DNA from: Candidatus Gastranaerophilales bacterium
GTDB taxonomy: Bacteria > Cyanobacteriota > Vampirovibrionia > Gastranaerophilales > Gastranaerophilaceae
NCBI GenBank assembly: GCA_944323095.1
Contig: CALURE010000082.1
Location: 1-6,948, forward strand
Length of the DNA: 6,948 nt
Direction of reading: 5' to 3'
The notes under the pieces are model-generated. The model did not search any database. It was not told the origin of the DNA and saw only the letters and a program-made list of their open reading frames with translations. Numbering within the stretch: position 1 is the first letter of the stretch; each line of letters opens with the position of its first letter. Below are positions 1-4,853 of this stretch, piece by piece. Position numbers and translations under genes: made by a program.

Positions 1-533
1 GAGCCTCTGCCATATTTTCTAATGTCGTCAGTGATTGAGCTTCCATATTGTTGTGCATATAATGTTGAAGCACGGTTTGCTATTGCTTCATCATTTGCTT
101 CAGGGTACAAACTTCTGACACTTTCTTTAAAGTCATTATATGCAAGCTGTATCTGCTGTTGTTCATTTCTCATTATTTTGTCGTGAAGATATGTTGCTTT
201 TTTGGCAACCCCTTCCATCGGGGAATTCAGTTTTAAGTCTGCTTCACGCCAGTTTTGCTGCTGTCTTACGCGGGCATCGGTCATGAAGTCCTGATATTTC
301 TGATAATTTTTGTAGTAATCTTCATAATTATATGCCCCGCCGGAATACATAGGCATAACAGGATACATACCGCCGCCAAAGATACTTCCGTTCATGCTCA
401 GCATCGGATCCATCATCATTCCCATAGGAGAATATAAATCCATGCCTGTTAAATCATTTAGTGCAATCTGGTTATTGTATAAATTCGGAAACATTCCGTA
501 CATACCTGCTGCAGCTATATTGTAGCCTGACAT
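1..533 (-). CDS. Partial CDS: unrecognised Gly/Met/Tyr-rich protein, N-terminal 177 residues
   Basis: The minus strand is open from an ATG at 533-531 to the left edge, so the C-terminus is missing. A GGAGG Shine-Dalgarno (545-541) lies 7 nt before the ATG, which fixes the start well. The protein begins MSGYNIAAAGMYGMFPNLYN. Residues 1-70 are rich in Gly, Met, Tyr and Pro (a run of three Met at 39-41, GGG at 53-55) and look flexible or disordered. From about residue 70 the sequence turns polar and helix-like, with many Gln, Lys, Glu and Asp (QQQ at 91-93 and 125-127), and may form coiled coil. There is no signal peptide, membrane segment or catalytic motif. I do not recognise the family. The composition suggests a structural or scaffold-type protein, but that is a guess. 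The gene is divergent from the TPR gene at 698. Confidence is high that it is a gene and nil on function. Confidence 0.82.
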   Translation of the reverse strand, partial: MSGYNIAAAGMYGMFPNLYNNQIALNDLTGMDLYSPMGMMMDPMLSMNGSIFGGGMYPVMPMYSGGAYNYEDYYKNYQKYQDFMTDARVRQQQNWREADLKLNSPMEGVAKKATYLHDKIMRNEQQQIQLAYNDFKESVRSLYPEANDEAIANRASTLYAQQYGSSITDDIRKYGRG

Positions 534-619
534 AACCTAACCTCCAAATTGAATTTTTAACCTACCTTACTTATATAAAAACTTTTTGCTTATAAAAATT
601 GCTTTTTATGCTTTTTTTA

Positions 620-637
620 TGTTACAATTTCGTAACA
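620..637. repeat. Short inverted repeat, possible operator
   Basis: TGTTAC (620-625) and GTAACA (632-637) form a perfect 6-bp inverted repeat around a 6-bp centre (AATTTC). It lies just upstream of the proposed -35 of the TPR gene. This is the geometry of a dimeric regulator site, but a single short palindrome in AT-rich DNA can occur by chance, and no regulator is encoded nearby. Confidence 0.3.
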
Positions 638-650
638 ATAATGTATTGCA

Positions 651-679
651 TTAACTTATTTGTACGTGTAATATATACT
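651..679 (+). promoter_or_regulatory. Candidate sigma-70-type promoter for the TPR gene
   Basis: A -35-like TTAACT (651-656; 4 of 6 matches) and a -10 TATACT (674-679; 5 of 6) are separated by 17 bp. Transcription would begin near 686, which gives a very short leader that starts at the GAGGT ribosome site. The overlap makes the exact placement doubtful, and upstream AT-rich alternatives exist. Confidence 0.35.
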
Positions 680-697
680 AATAATGAGGTATAGCGG

Positions 698-1804
698 TTG
701 AAAAAGTTTTTTTCATTTCTATTTACGTTATTAATTCTGGCATCAATCGGTGCTTTAATATATTTTCGTCCGCCTTTTTTCAATAAGCAGATCGATAAAG
801 TGCGCGGTATGTATTACGTGCATAAGGGCGATAAGGCTTTAAAGAAATTAAAACTTCAAAAGGCTATAAATTATTATAACAGGGCATTGCAGTTATATCC
901 TGAGCATTACGGTGCCTGGTATAATCTCGGAAATATTTATGTTTTATATGAAGATTATTACTCTGCTGTTGATGCATATGAAAAAGCTTTTGAATATAAT
1001 CCGAAAATGATTATTGCGCGGATGAATTATGGAATTGTTTCAGCAGAAAAACTCGGGGATTTTGACGGAGCTATACAGCAGTATGATGAAATTATTAAAA
1101 CAAAAAGACATCTTATATCAATTCCGTTCGTCTATAGCAACAGAAAAAGTTATAAAACAAATAAAGGGCTTGCTCATTATAATAAAGGGGTTGCTTATAA
1201 ACAAAAGTCAATTTATATCGAAGATGAATGGGAATTTCGCCGCCAGTACCTTTTAAAAGCTCTTGAGTCTTATAAAGAGGCAAGTAAAATTTTGAAAAAA
1301 GATTATGATGCAAGATACAATCTGGCATTGACTTATCATCTTCTCGGGGATTACAGACAGGCAGGACTCACTTATTGCAAAGCAATTGAACTTTCTCCAA
1401 TGAATTATGAAGCGCATTACAATCTTGCAATTTTACTTCGTCATTTAAAGTATTACAAAGAATCTCTTGACGAATTACAAAAGGCAACAACTCTAATTAC
1501 AAACTCCGGCGGAAACAATATGGCATCGCGCCAGAGATATGTTTTTGATGTTATGAATGATGTGACAAGAACAATTCTTGCAAAATCTGACAGCAATTTA
1601 GTTGAAAAAATTTCTGATGAACCATCAACAAGTTCAAATGTAACTTATGTAAACGGAAAAATAGTTTTGACAGATGAACTGGATAAGGCTATTATCAAGA
1701 ATTTTAAGGTTTGCGGGGCTAAAAGTATATTTGAAGACGAGCTTGATGATGAATATGGACAATATGATGAAGTCAGATACAATGTAAATGTTCCCGGTGA
1801 ATAG
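698..1804 (+). CDS. Membrane-anchored tetratricopeptide repeat (TPR) protein
   Basis: This 368-residue protein starts at TTG (698-700), 7 nt after a GAGGT Shine-Dalgarno (686-690). The next residues are KKFFSF, a good signal-anchor start, and no better ATG precedes it. Residues 4-23 form a single hydrophobic segment after two lysines, with no clear signal-peptidase site, so the protein is probably anchored in the inner membrane with the rest outside. TPR units are visible at about 39-69, 72-103 (AWYNLGNIYVLYEDYYSAVD), 107-136, 159-198 (long and divergent), 205-235 (ARYNLALTYHLLGDYRQA) and 239-267. Residues 270-368 lack TPRs and end in an acidic stretch (EDELDDEYGQYDE, 346-358). TPR arrays bind peptides or partner proteins, often in envelope assembly. 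The partner cannot be read from the sequence. The gene stands alone, converging on the permease operon 26 bp downstream. Confidence 0.9.
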   Translation: MKKFFSFLFTLLILASIGALIYFRPPFFNKQIDKVRGMYYVHKGDKALKKLKLQKAINYYNRALQLYPEHYGAWYNLGNIYVLYEDYYSAVDAYEKAFEYNPKMIIARMNYGIVSAEKLGDFDGAIQQYDEIIKTKRHLISIPFVYSNRKSYKTNKGLAHYNKGVAYKQKSIYIEDEWEFRRQYLLKALESYKEASKILKKDYDARYNLALTYHLLGDYRQAGLTYCKAIELSPMNYEAHYNLAILLRHLKYYKESLDELQKATTLITNSGGNNMASRQRYVFDVMNDVTRTILAKSDSNLVEKISDEPSTSSNVTYVNGKIVLTDELDKAIIKNFKVCGAKSIFEDELDDEYGQYDEVRYNVNVPGE

Positions 1805-1830
1805 TATATAATATAAAGATTTTTTCAACA

Positions 1831-2676
1831 CTAACCTTTAACTGCACCTTCATTTTCTCCGGATATAAAGTACCTTTGCATGAATAAGAAAAATATTAAA
1901 ATAGGAATTGTCGAAAGTATAGAACCCGCCGCAATAAATCTCCAGTTAGAACTGAACATTCCCTGAAGATTGTTTACCCCGACCGGAAGTGTGTACATTG
2001 CTTCTTTTGTCAAAACAATACTCGGCCATAAAAATTCTCCCCATGAACCTATAAATGTAAATATTGCAAGTACGGCAAGCGAAGGTTTCACCATGGGAAT
2101 TAACACTTTCCAGAAAACCTGCCATACATTGCATCCGTCAACAATTGCAGCTTCTTCCATTTCTTTTGGAATACTTAAAAATGCCTGCCGCATTAGAAAT
2201 ATTCCGAATGCGCTTACTGCAAAAGGCATGATAAGTCCTATAAATCCTGCAAAATTATTTACGCTGTCCACAAGATGCAGTTTAAGCGTAATCAGATAAA
2301 CTGGAAGCATAATTGCCTGAAATGGTATCATTATAGTTGCAAGAATTGCAAAAAATGTAATTTTTTTCCCTTTAAATTCCATTCTGGCAAGAGGATAACC
2401 TGCCATTGCAGAAAGTATCAAATTTAAAATTACTGTTCCGCCCGCAACTATCATACTGTTTATAAAATATCCGATAAAGTTAACTCTCTGCCAAACTCCC
2501 GAGTAGTTTGCCCATGTAAAATCCGAAGGTATAATCTGCGGCGGATATGCAAAAATATTTTCGCTGTTTCCTTTTAAAGATGTAGATATAAGCCATATGA
2601 AAGGAAATATCGACAATAATGATACTGTAATCAGTATTAAATGTATATATAAATTTTTAATTTTTAAACCTTTCAA
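1831..2676 (-). CDS. Carbohydrate ABC transporter permease, MalG-like (CUT1 family)
   Basis: This 281-residue inner-membrane protein has the expected length and fold of a MalG/UgpE/AraQ-type permease, one half of the channel of a sugar importer. It shows about six hydrophobic segments (near 9-31, 72-94, 107-128, 139-160, 198-217, 246-267). The cytoplasmic EAA loop that docks on the ATPase is clear: EEAAIVDGC (174-182), followed by P194 and P198. The family-typical end is present (QRYFISGENEGAVKG). The start is TTG (2676-2674) with GAAAGG (2690-2685) 8 nt upstream. No ATG lies close to this N-terminus. It follows the MalF-like gene by 16 bp and is surely co-transcribed with it. The substrate cannot be assigned: the binding protein and ATPase are not in this window. 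Confidence 0.93.
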   Translation of the reverse strand: MKGLKIKNLYIHLILITVSLLSIFPFIWLISTSLKGNSENIFAYPPQIIPSDFTWANYSGVWQRVNFIGYFINSMIVAGGTVILNLILSAMAGYPLARMEFKGKKITFFAILATIMIPFQAIMLPVYLITLKLHLVDSVNNFAGFIGLIMPFAVSAFGIFLMRQAFLSIPKEMEEAAIVDGCNVWQVFWKVLIPMVKPSLAVLAIFTFIGSWGEFLWPSIVLTKEAMYTLPVGVNNLQGMFSSNWRFIAAGSILSTIPILIFFLFMQRYFISGENEGAVKG

Positions 2677-2692
2677 CCTTTTAACCTTTCAA

Positions 2693-3565
2693 TTAAATTT
2701 GGTATTTATTTTTTTCAAAGCACAAAATATTGATTAATGAAAAAATCATTACTATGATAAGCAGTACAACTGCCATTGCAGAAGCATAACCTAAATCCAG
2801 ATTTTCAAAAGCTCTTTCATATATGTAATAAACAATGGTTTTGCTGGAATTTAAAGGCCCGCCTTTTGTCATAACGTAAATTTCTGCAAAAACTTTCATT
2901 GCTGAAATAGCGCTTATGGTAGTAACAAGTGCAATTGTAGGCATTATATGAGGTACCGTAACTGTAAGATGTTTTGTAAAAAAATCAGCCCCGTCAATGT
3001 CGCAGGCTTCGTAAAGCTCTTTGGGAACGCTCATAAGTGCGGCAAGGTAAATTATCATATAATAACCGATACCTTTCCATATAGTTACAATAATTACCGA
3101 GTAAAGGGCAAAATTCGGATCTGTCAGCCATCCTGCCGGTTCAAGTCCGATTTTGGTCATTAGATAATTCAAAATTCCCTGATCTGCATAAAGCCATTTG
3201 AATGCGATTGCCGCAACTACAATTGACACAATTACCGGCAAATAGATAAGTATTTTGTATAAAGTAACCCCTTTGATTTTCTGGTTAATTAGTATTGCAA
3301 TAAAAAGCGGAAATATTGCAAGTACAGGAACAGCAACAAAAAGGTATATAAATGTGTTCCATAAAACTTTATAAAATACAGGGTTTGAAAATAGTTGTAT
3401 ATAGTTATCAATCCAGATAAATTCAGGTTTATAAATATTAGAAGAATAGTCAAGAAAGCTGAGTAATACTGTTTGGAAAAACGGAATAAAAAAGAATATT
3501 AAAAGCACGATTGCCGCCGGCAATAAAAAGAGATATGGCGCATATTTCCCATAATACTTTAACAT
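2693..3565 (-). CDS. Carbohydrate ABC transporter permease, MalF-like (CUT1 family)
   Basis: This 290-residue inner-membrane permease is the MalF/UgpA-type partner of the downstream gene. The N-terminus has the usual YLFLLPAAIVLLIFFFIPFF segment (11-30), and other hydrophobic stretches lie near 71-93, 105-124, 155-178, 208-228 and 261-282. The EAA loop reads ELYEACDIDGAD (183-194), with Pro at 205 and 209. A cysteine replaces the third residue of EAA, a tolerated change. MTKGGPLNSS (222-231) is the family's MTxGGP region. The ATG at 3565-3563 gives the normal family length, but no Shine-Dalgarno precedes it. The frame stays open upstream without a good start codon. Its promoter lies directly upstream, so this is the first gene of a two-gene operon. 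No solute-binding protein gene precedes it, which is unusual for CUT1 operons. Confidence 0.93.
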   Translation of the reverse strand: MLKYYGKYAPYLFLLPAAIVLLIFFFIPFFQTVLLSFLDYSSNIYKPEFIWIDNYIQLFSNPVFYKVLWNTFIYLFVAVPVLAIFPLFIAILINQKIKGVTLYKILIYLPVIVSIVVAAIAFKWLYADQGILNYLMTKIGLEPAGWLTDPNFALYSVIIVTIWKGIGYYMIIYLAALMSVPKELYEACDIDGADFFTKHLTVTVPHIMPTIALVTTISAISAMKVFAEIYVMTKGGPLNSSKTIVYYIYERAFENLDLGYASAMAVVLLIIVMIFSLINILCFEKNKYQI

Positions 3566-3571
3566 ATAGTA

Positions 3572-3600
3572 ATTATTGCATCTTTTTTCAAAACGGTCAA
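3572..3600 (-). promoter_or_regulatory. Candidate sigma-70 promoter for the permease operon
   Basis: On the minus strand, TTGACC (3600-3595; 5 of 6 matches) and AATAAT (3577-3572; 5 of 6) are spaced by exactly 17 bp, with a TG extension at 3580-3579. The predicted transcript start falls at about 3565, the A of the annotated ATG. The first permease mRNA would then be leaderless or nearly so, in line with the absence of a Shine-Dalgarno. Confidence 0.55.
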
Positions 3601-3605
3601 TTTTG

Positions 3606-3633
3606 TTGTAATTCGTAAAATATATGTTATAAT
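3606..3633 (+). promoter_or_regulatory. Promoter of the pseudopilin locus
   Basis: A perfect -10 TATAAT (3628-3633) carries an extended TG (3625-3626), and TTGTAA (3606-3611; 4 of 6) lies 16 bp upstream. Its -35 lies 5 bp from the -35 of the divergent permease promoter, so the two are back to back and could share one regulator or compete for polymerase. Transcription would start near 3640, giving a leader of about 26 nt that contains the ribosome site at 3654. Confidence 0.6.
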
Positions 3634-3653
3634 GATAATGTAAACAATAAAAA

Positions 3654-3658
3654 AGGAG
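3654..3658 (+). promoter_or_regulatory. Strong Shine-Dalgarno deciding the ATG at 3666
   Basis: AGGAG, continuing as AGAG, sits 7 nt before the ATG at 3666-3668. Together with the perfect extended -10 it marks this ATG as the true translation start of the locus. The frame it opens is not the frame of the pilin domain. Confidence 0.75.
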
Positions 3659-3660
3659 AG

Positions 3661-3688
3661 CAAGAATGCAAGAATTAACAAGAATTAA
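3661..3688 (+). repeat. Tandem 10-bp repeat at the start codon
   Basis: CAAGAATTAA occurs twice head to tail (3669-3678, 3679-3688), after a partial copy CAAGAATG (3661-3668) that contains the ATG. The unit length is not a multiple of three, so gain or loss of one unit would also shift the frame. Confidence 0.6.
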
Positions 3689-3713
3689 GTCGTCGGGGGG
3701 GGGGCGCTACTAG
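3666..3713 (+). pseudogene. Start of the pseudopilin gene, in the present sequence a 15-codon ORF that ends at TAG
   Basis: From the well-supported ATG the frame reads MQELTRIKSSGGGRY and stops at TAG (3711-3713), just after the ten-G run. MQELTRIK is a plausible short, basic prepilin leader. The pilin frame starts at 3689, right after its last upstream stop (TAA 3686-3688), and stays open to 4843. One extra G, or two fewer, in the run would fuse this start to the pilin. I therefore read this as the 5' end of the gene at 3821-4843 in an out-of-frame state, not as an independent peptide. It could be a phase-off state, a homopolymer error in the assembly, or real decay. The sequence alone cannot tell which. 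Confidence 0.6.
3695..3704 (+). repeat. Homopolymeric tract of ten G, possible phase-variation switch
   Basis: Ten consecutive Gs stand in an AT-rich genome, 30 bp inside the reading frame. G or C tracts of this length are known slippage sites in contingency genes, for example in Campylobacter surface genes and Neisseria pilC. Here G10 puts the ATG at 3666 out of frame with the pilin, while G11 or G8 puts it in frame. Confidence 0.7.
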
Positions 3714-3787
3714 CTTCTCCACAAGGGTTCTGGCGAAAGTTATTTAGGGCAAAAGCACCGGATTGTAGAATTGAGGATAGCACAAAT

Positions 3788-3817
3788 GTTGGGAACGCTT
3801 CGCTTATCCCACCCTAC
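3788..3817 (-). repeat. REP-like element, copy 1
   Basis: On the minus strand GTAG (3817-3814) is followed by an imperfect hairpin with arms GGTGGGA (3813-3807) and TCCCAAC (3794-3788), one mismatch, around a 12-nt centre that contains GCGAAGC. A GTAG tetranucleotide before a hairpin is the structure of REP sequences mobilised by RAYT (TnpA-REP) transposases. A 29-bp core (3790-3818) is identical to copy 2. Confidence 0.6.
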
Positions 3818-3820
3818 GGG

Positions 3821-4843
3821 TTGCCTTGCAACGATGGTACTAATATCCCCTCCCTTGAGGGGAGGGGAAGTAAAGGGGAGGGTGAAAATAAGCCCTCACC
3901 CCAGCCCTCTCCCACAGGAGAGGGAGCAATCTGTCATTCAGAGGGATGTCAGGAAGTCCGGAGGTCAAGCAATTTAGATGGTAAGAAGATAAGAAGATAT
4001 GAAGGTAAGCTATTTACATTAAAAAGCTTATCCTCCAATCCTCCTACCCTCCTATCTTCCAATAATCATTCTGGTGGGAACGCTTCGCTTATCCCACCCT
4101 ACGCACTAAAACAACGCGCCGCATTTACTCTTGCGGAGGTCTTAATCACCCTTGGAATTATCGGGGTTGTTGCGGCTATGACTATGCCGTCACTGATTGC
4201 AAATTACCAGAAAAAACAAACAGTTGCACAGTTAAAAAGAGTTTATTCTATCTTAAGTCAGGCTTTGGAGCGTTCCGTGTTGGATAACGGTCCCGTTGAA
4301 ACCTGGGATTGGGATGGAGAATTTATTGTGACTATGACACCAAAATCTTTTGCGGAAAAGCACATTCTTGCATATATTAACGGTGTAAACAAACTTTCAG
4401 TGGAGTCAGGCTTGTGGAAAACATTAAAGGGAACTGTTGATACTAGCGGTTCAGCTCTTGGTTCCCGTCCACAATATGAGCTGTCTGATGGGACTTTGTT
4501 AAATTTTTCTAGAAATTATGCTGCACCCTCTGAGCAGGGTAATCGTCATAAAACAAGTTTGCAGATTACAGTTGATCTGAATGGATATAGCGGTCCTAAT
4601 CAATTTGGAAGAGATGTGTTTATGTTTGCTATATTTCCATTTGCCGAAGATTCTCATGGCAAACTTATGCCAGGTAAACATGAAGATTGCGGTGGCGGTG
4701 GATTGCATTACAGAATGACGAGGAATTGGCTTGCTTATGAAGGGTGTGCCACATGCCGTCATGATAGAAATGCTTTTGGTTACGGATGTGCTGCCCTTAT
4801 TATGAAAGACGGCTGGGAAATCAAAGAAGATTATCCGTGGTAG
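3821..4843 (+). CDS. Type IV pilin-like / type II secretion pseudopilin with a repeat-loaded leader
   Basis: The open frame from TTG 3821 encodes 340 residues, but only the part from about 4103 is pilin. The prepilin peptidase site is QRAA|FTLAEVLITL, with cleavage before F (4124), Ala instead of Gly at -1, and Glu at mature position 5. A 239-residue mature protein follows: hydrophobic helix about 1-25, then a globular domain with DLNGYSGPNQFGRD (151-164), Cys at 189, 208, 211 and 222, and the tail DGWEIKEDYPW. It would be extruded into an envelope pilus or pseudopilus. TTG 3821 has no Shine-Dalgarno and lies inside repeats, and no Met or good start occurs in frame before the pilin. The better start is ATG 3666, reached only if the G tract has 11 or 8 Gs, giving a 153- or 152-residue leader. 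As sequenced, expression is doubtful. Confidence 0.75.
   Translation: MPCNDGTNIPSLEGRGSKGEGENKPSPQPSPTGEGAICHSEGCQEVRRSSNLDGKKIRRYEGKLFTLKSLSSNPPTLLSSNNHSGGNASLIPPYALKQRAAFTLAEVLITLGIIGVVAAMTMPSLIANYQKKQTVAQLKRVYSILSQALERSVLDNGPVETWDWDGEFIVTMTPKSFAEKHILAYINGVNKLSVESGLWKTLKGTVDTSGSALGSRPQYELSDGTLLNFSRNYAAPSEQGNRHKTSLQITVDLNGYSGPNQFGRDVFMFAIFPFAEDSHGKLMPGKHEDCGGGGLHYRMTRNWLAYEGCATCRHDRNAFGYGCAALIMKDGWEIKEDYPW
3847..3867. repeat. GC-rich palindrome (8-bp arms)
   Basis: CCCCTCCC (3847-3854) and GGGAGGGG (3860-3867) are perfect inverted arms around TTGAG. This is an interspersed-repeat type. There is no T run after the hairpin, so it does not read as an intrinsic terminator. Confidence 0.55.
3905..3924. 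repeat. GC-rich palindrome encoding SPTGEG in the pilin frame
   Basis: CCCTCTCC (3905-3912) and GGAGAGGG (3917-3924) form perfect 8-bp arms around CACA, preceded by CCCTCACCCCAG. In the pilin frame the element reads SPQPSPTGEGA, and in another frame PHPSPLPQERE. Such peptides are familiar from spurious translations of a widespread intergenic repeat (family knowledge, not checked here). Confidence 0.55.
3976..4060. repeat. Imperfect purine/pyrimidine inverted repeat
   Basis: A purine-rich arm (3976-4010), built from variants of AAGATAAG, faces a pyrimidine-rich arm (4026-4060), built from variants of CTCCTATC. The arms match at 23 of 35 positions as an inverted repeat by my count, with a perfect inner stem TAAGC/GCTTA (4006-4010, 4026-4030). 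The inner units recur about every 7-8 bp, like short degenerate tandem repeats. Confidence 0.45.
4073..4102 (-). repeat. REP-like element, copy 2
   Basis: On the minus strand GTAG (4102-4099) is followed by a hairpin with perfect 7-bp arms, GGTGGGA (4098-4092) and TCCCACC (4079-4073). The 12-nt centre is the same as in copy 1 and the orientation is the same. The shared 29-bp core is at 4075-4103, 285 bp from copy 1. The copy ends directly at the first codon of ALKQRAAF, the natural leader end of the pilin. Confidence 0.65.
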
Positions 4844-4853
4844 ATTTAATCTA
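4841..4853. repeat. Small palindrome covering both convergent stop codons
   Basis: TAGATT (4841-4846) and AATCTA (4848-4853) are perfect arms around one T. The element contains the pilin stop TAG (4841-4843) and the PHP-gene stop (TAA, minus 4848-4846), which are only 2 bp apart. It is too short and AT-rich to act as a hairpin terminator, and no other terminator is visible between these convergent genes. Confidence 0.3.

Larger units (their letters stand above)
534..697. promoter_or_regulatory. Divergent intergenic region between the left-edge gene and the TPR gene
   Basis: This very AT-rich 164-bp gap separates two divergently transcribed genes and must hold both promoters. Reading leftward there is GGAGG at 545-541 and several TATAAG-like -10 candidates (575-570, 594-589), none with a convincing -35. 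Reading rightward there is a better promoter (651-679) and a GAGGT ribosome site (686-690). An inverted repeat sits in the middle (620-637). No RNA gene or terminator was seen. Confidence 0.5.
3690..4103. repeat. Composite repeat insertion in the pilin leader region
   Basis: About 410 bp between the leader start (MQELTRIK) and the pilin domain consist largely of repeats that are visibly GC-richer than the surroundings. In order these are the G tract, an unassigned stretch (3705-3787), a REP-like hairpin, two GC-rich palindromes, a purine/pyrimidine inverted repeat and a second REP-like hairpin. No transposase and no target-site duplication was found, so it looks like accumulated small non-autonomous elements rather than one insertion. 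The pilin frame is open through all of it. Edges are approximate. Confidence 0.65.

Noticed and set aside
255..437. 60-residue plus-strand reading frame, hydrophobic then His-rich
   Set aside because: Antisense shadow of the left-edge gene, whose frame, start and GGAGG are better supported.
1805..1830. Terminator between the convergent TPR and permease genes
   Set aside because: The 26-bp gap is AT-rich with a short T run but no stem of useful length.
1970..2299. 109-residue plus-strand reading frame
   Set aside because: Antisense shadow of the MalG-like permease, with no Shine-Dalgarno or recognisable motif.
3566..3640. Upstream extension of the MalF-like permease
   Set aside because: The frame is open, but there is no good start codon or ribosome site, and it would run through the promoter. 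The ATG at 3565 gives the normal family length.
3847..3924. GC-rich hairpins as intrinsic terminators
   Set aside because: No T tract follows either hairpin on either strand, and they lie within the reading frame of the pilin locus.
3771..3977. 68-residue plus-strand reading frame through the repeats (contains SPHPSPLPQERE)
   Set aside because: It is a translation of the interspersed repeats in the wrong frame, with no ribosome site and no domain.
3790..4103. Two 29-bp identical repeats as a possible CRISPR
   Set aside because: Only two copies, with a 256-bp interval filled by other repeats. The repeat itself is a REP-like hairpin and no cas gene is present.
3690..4103. Insertion as a single transposon or MITE
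   Set aside because: No terminal inverted repeats at the edges and no convincing target duplication. The parts look like several independent repeat types.
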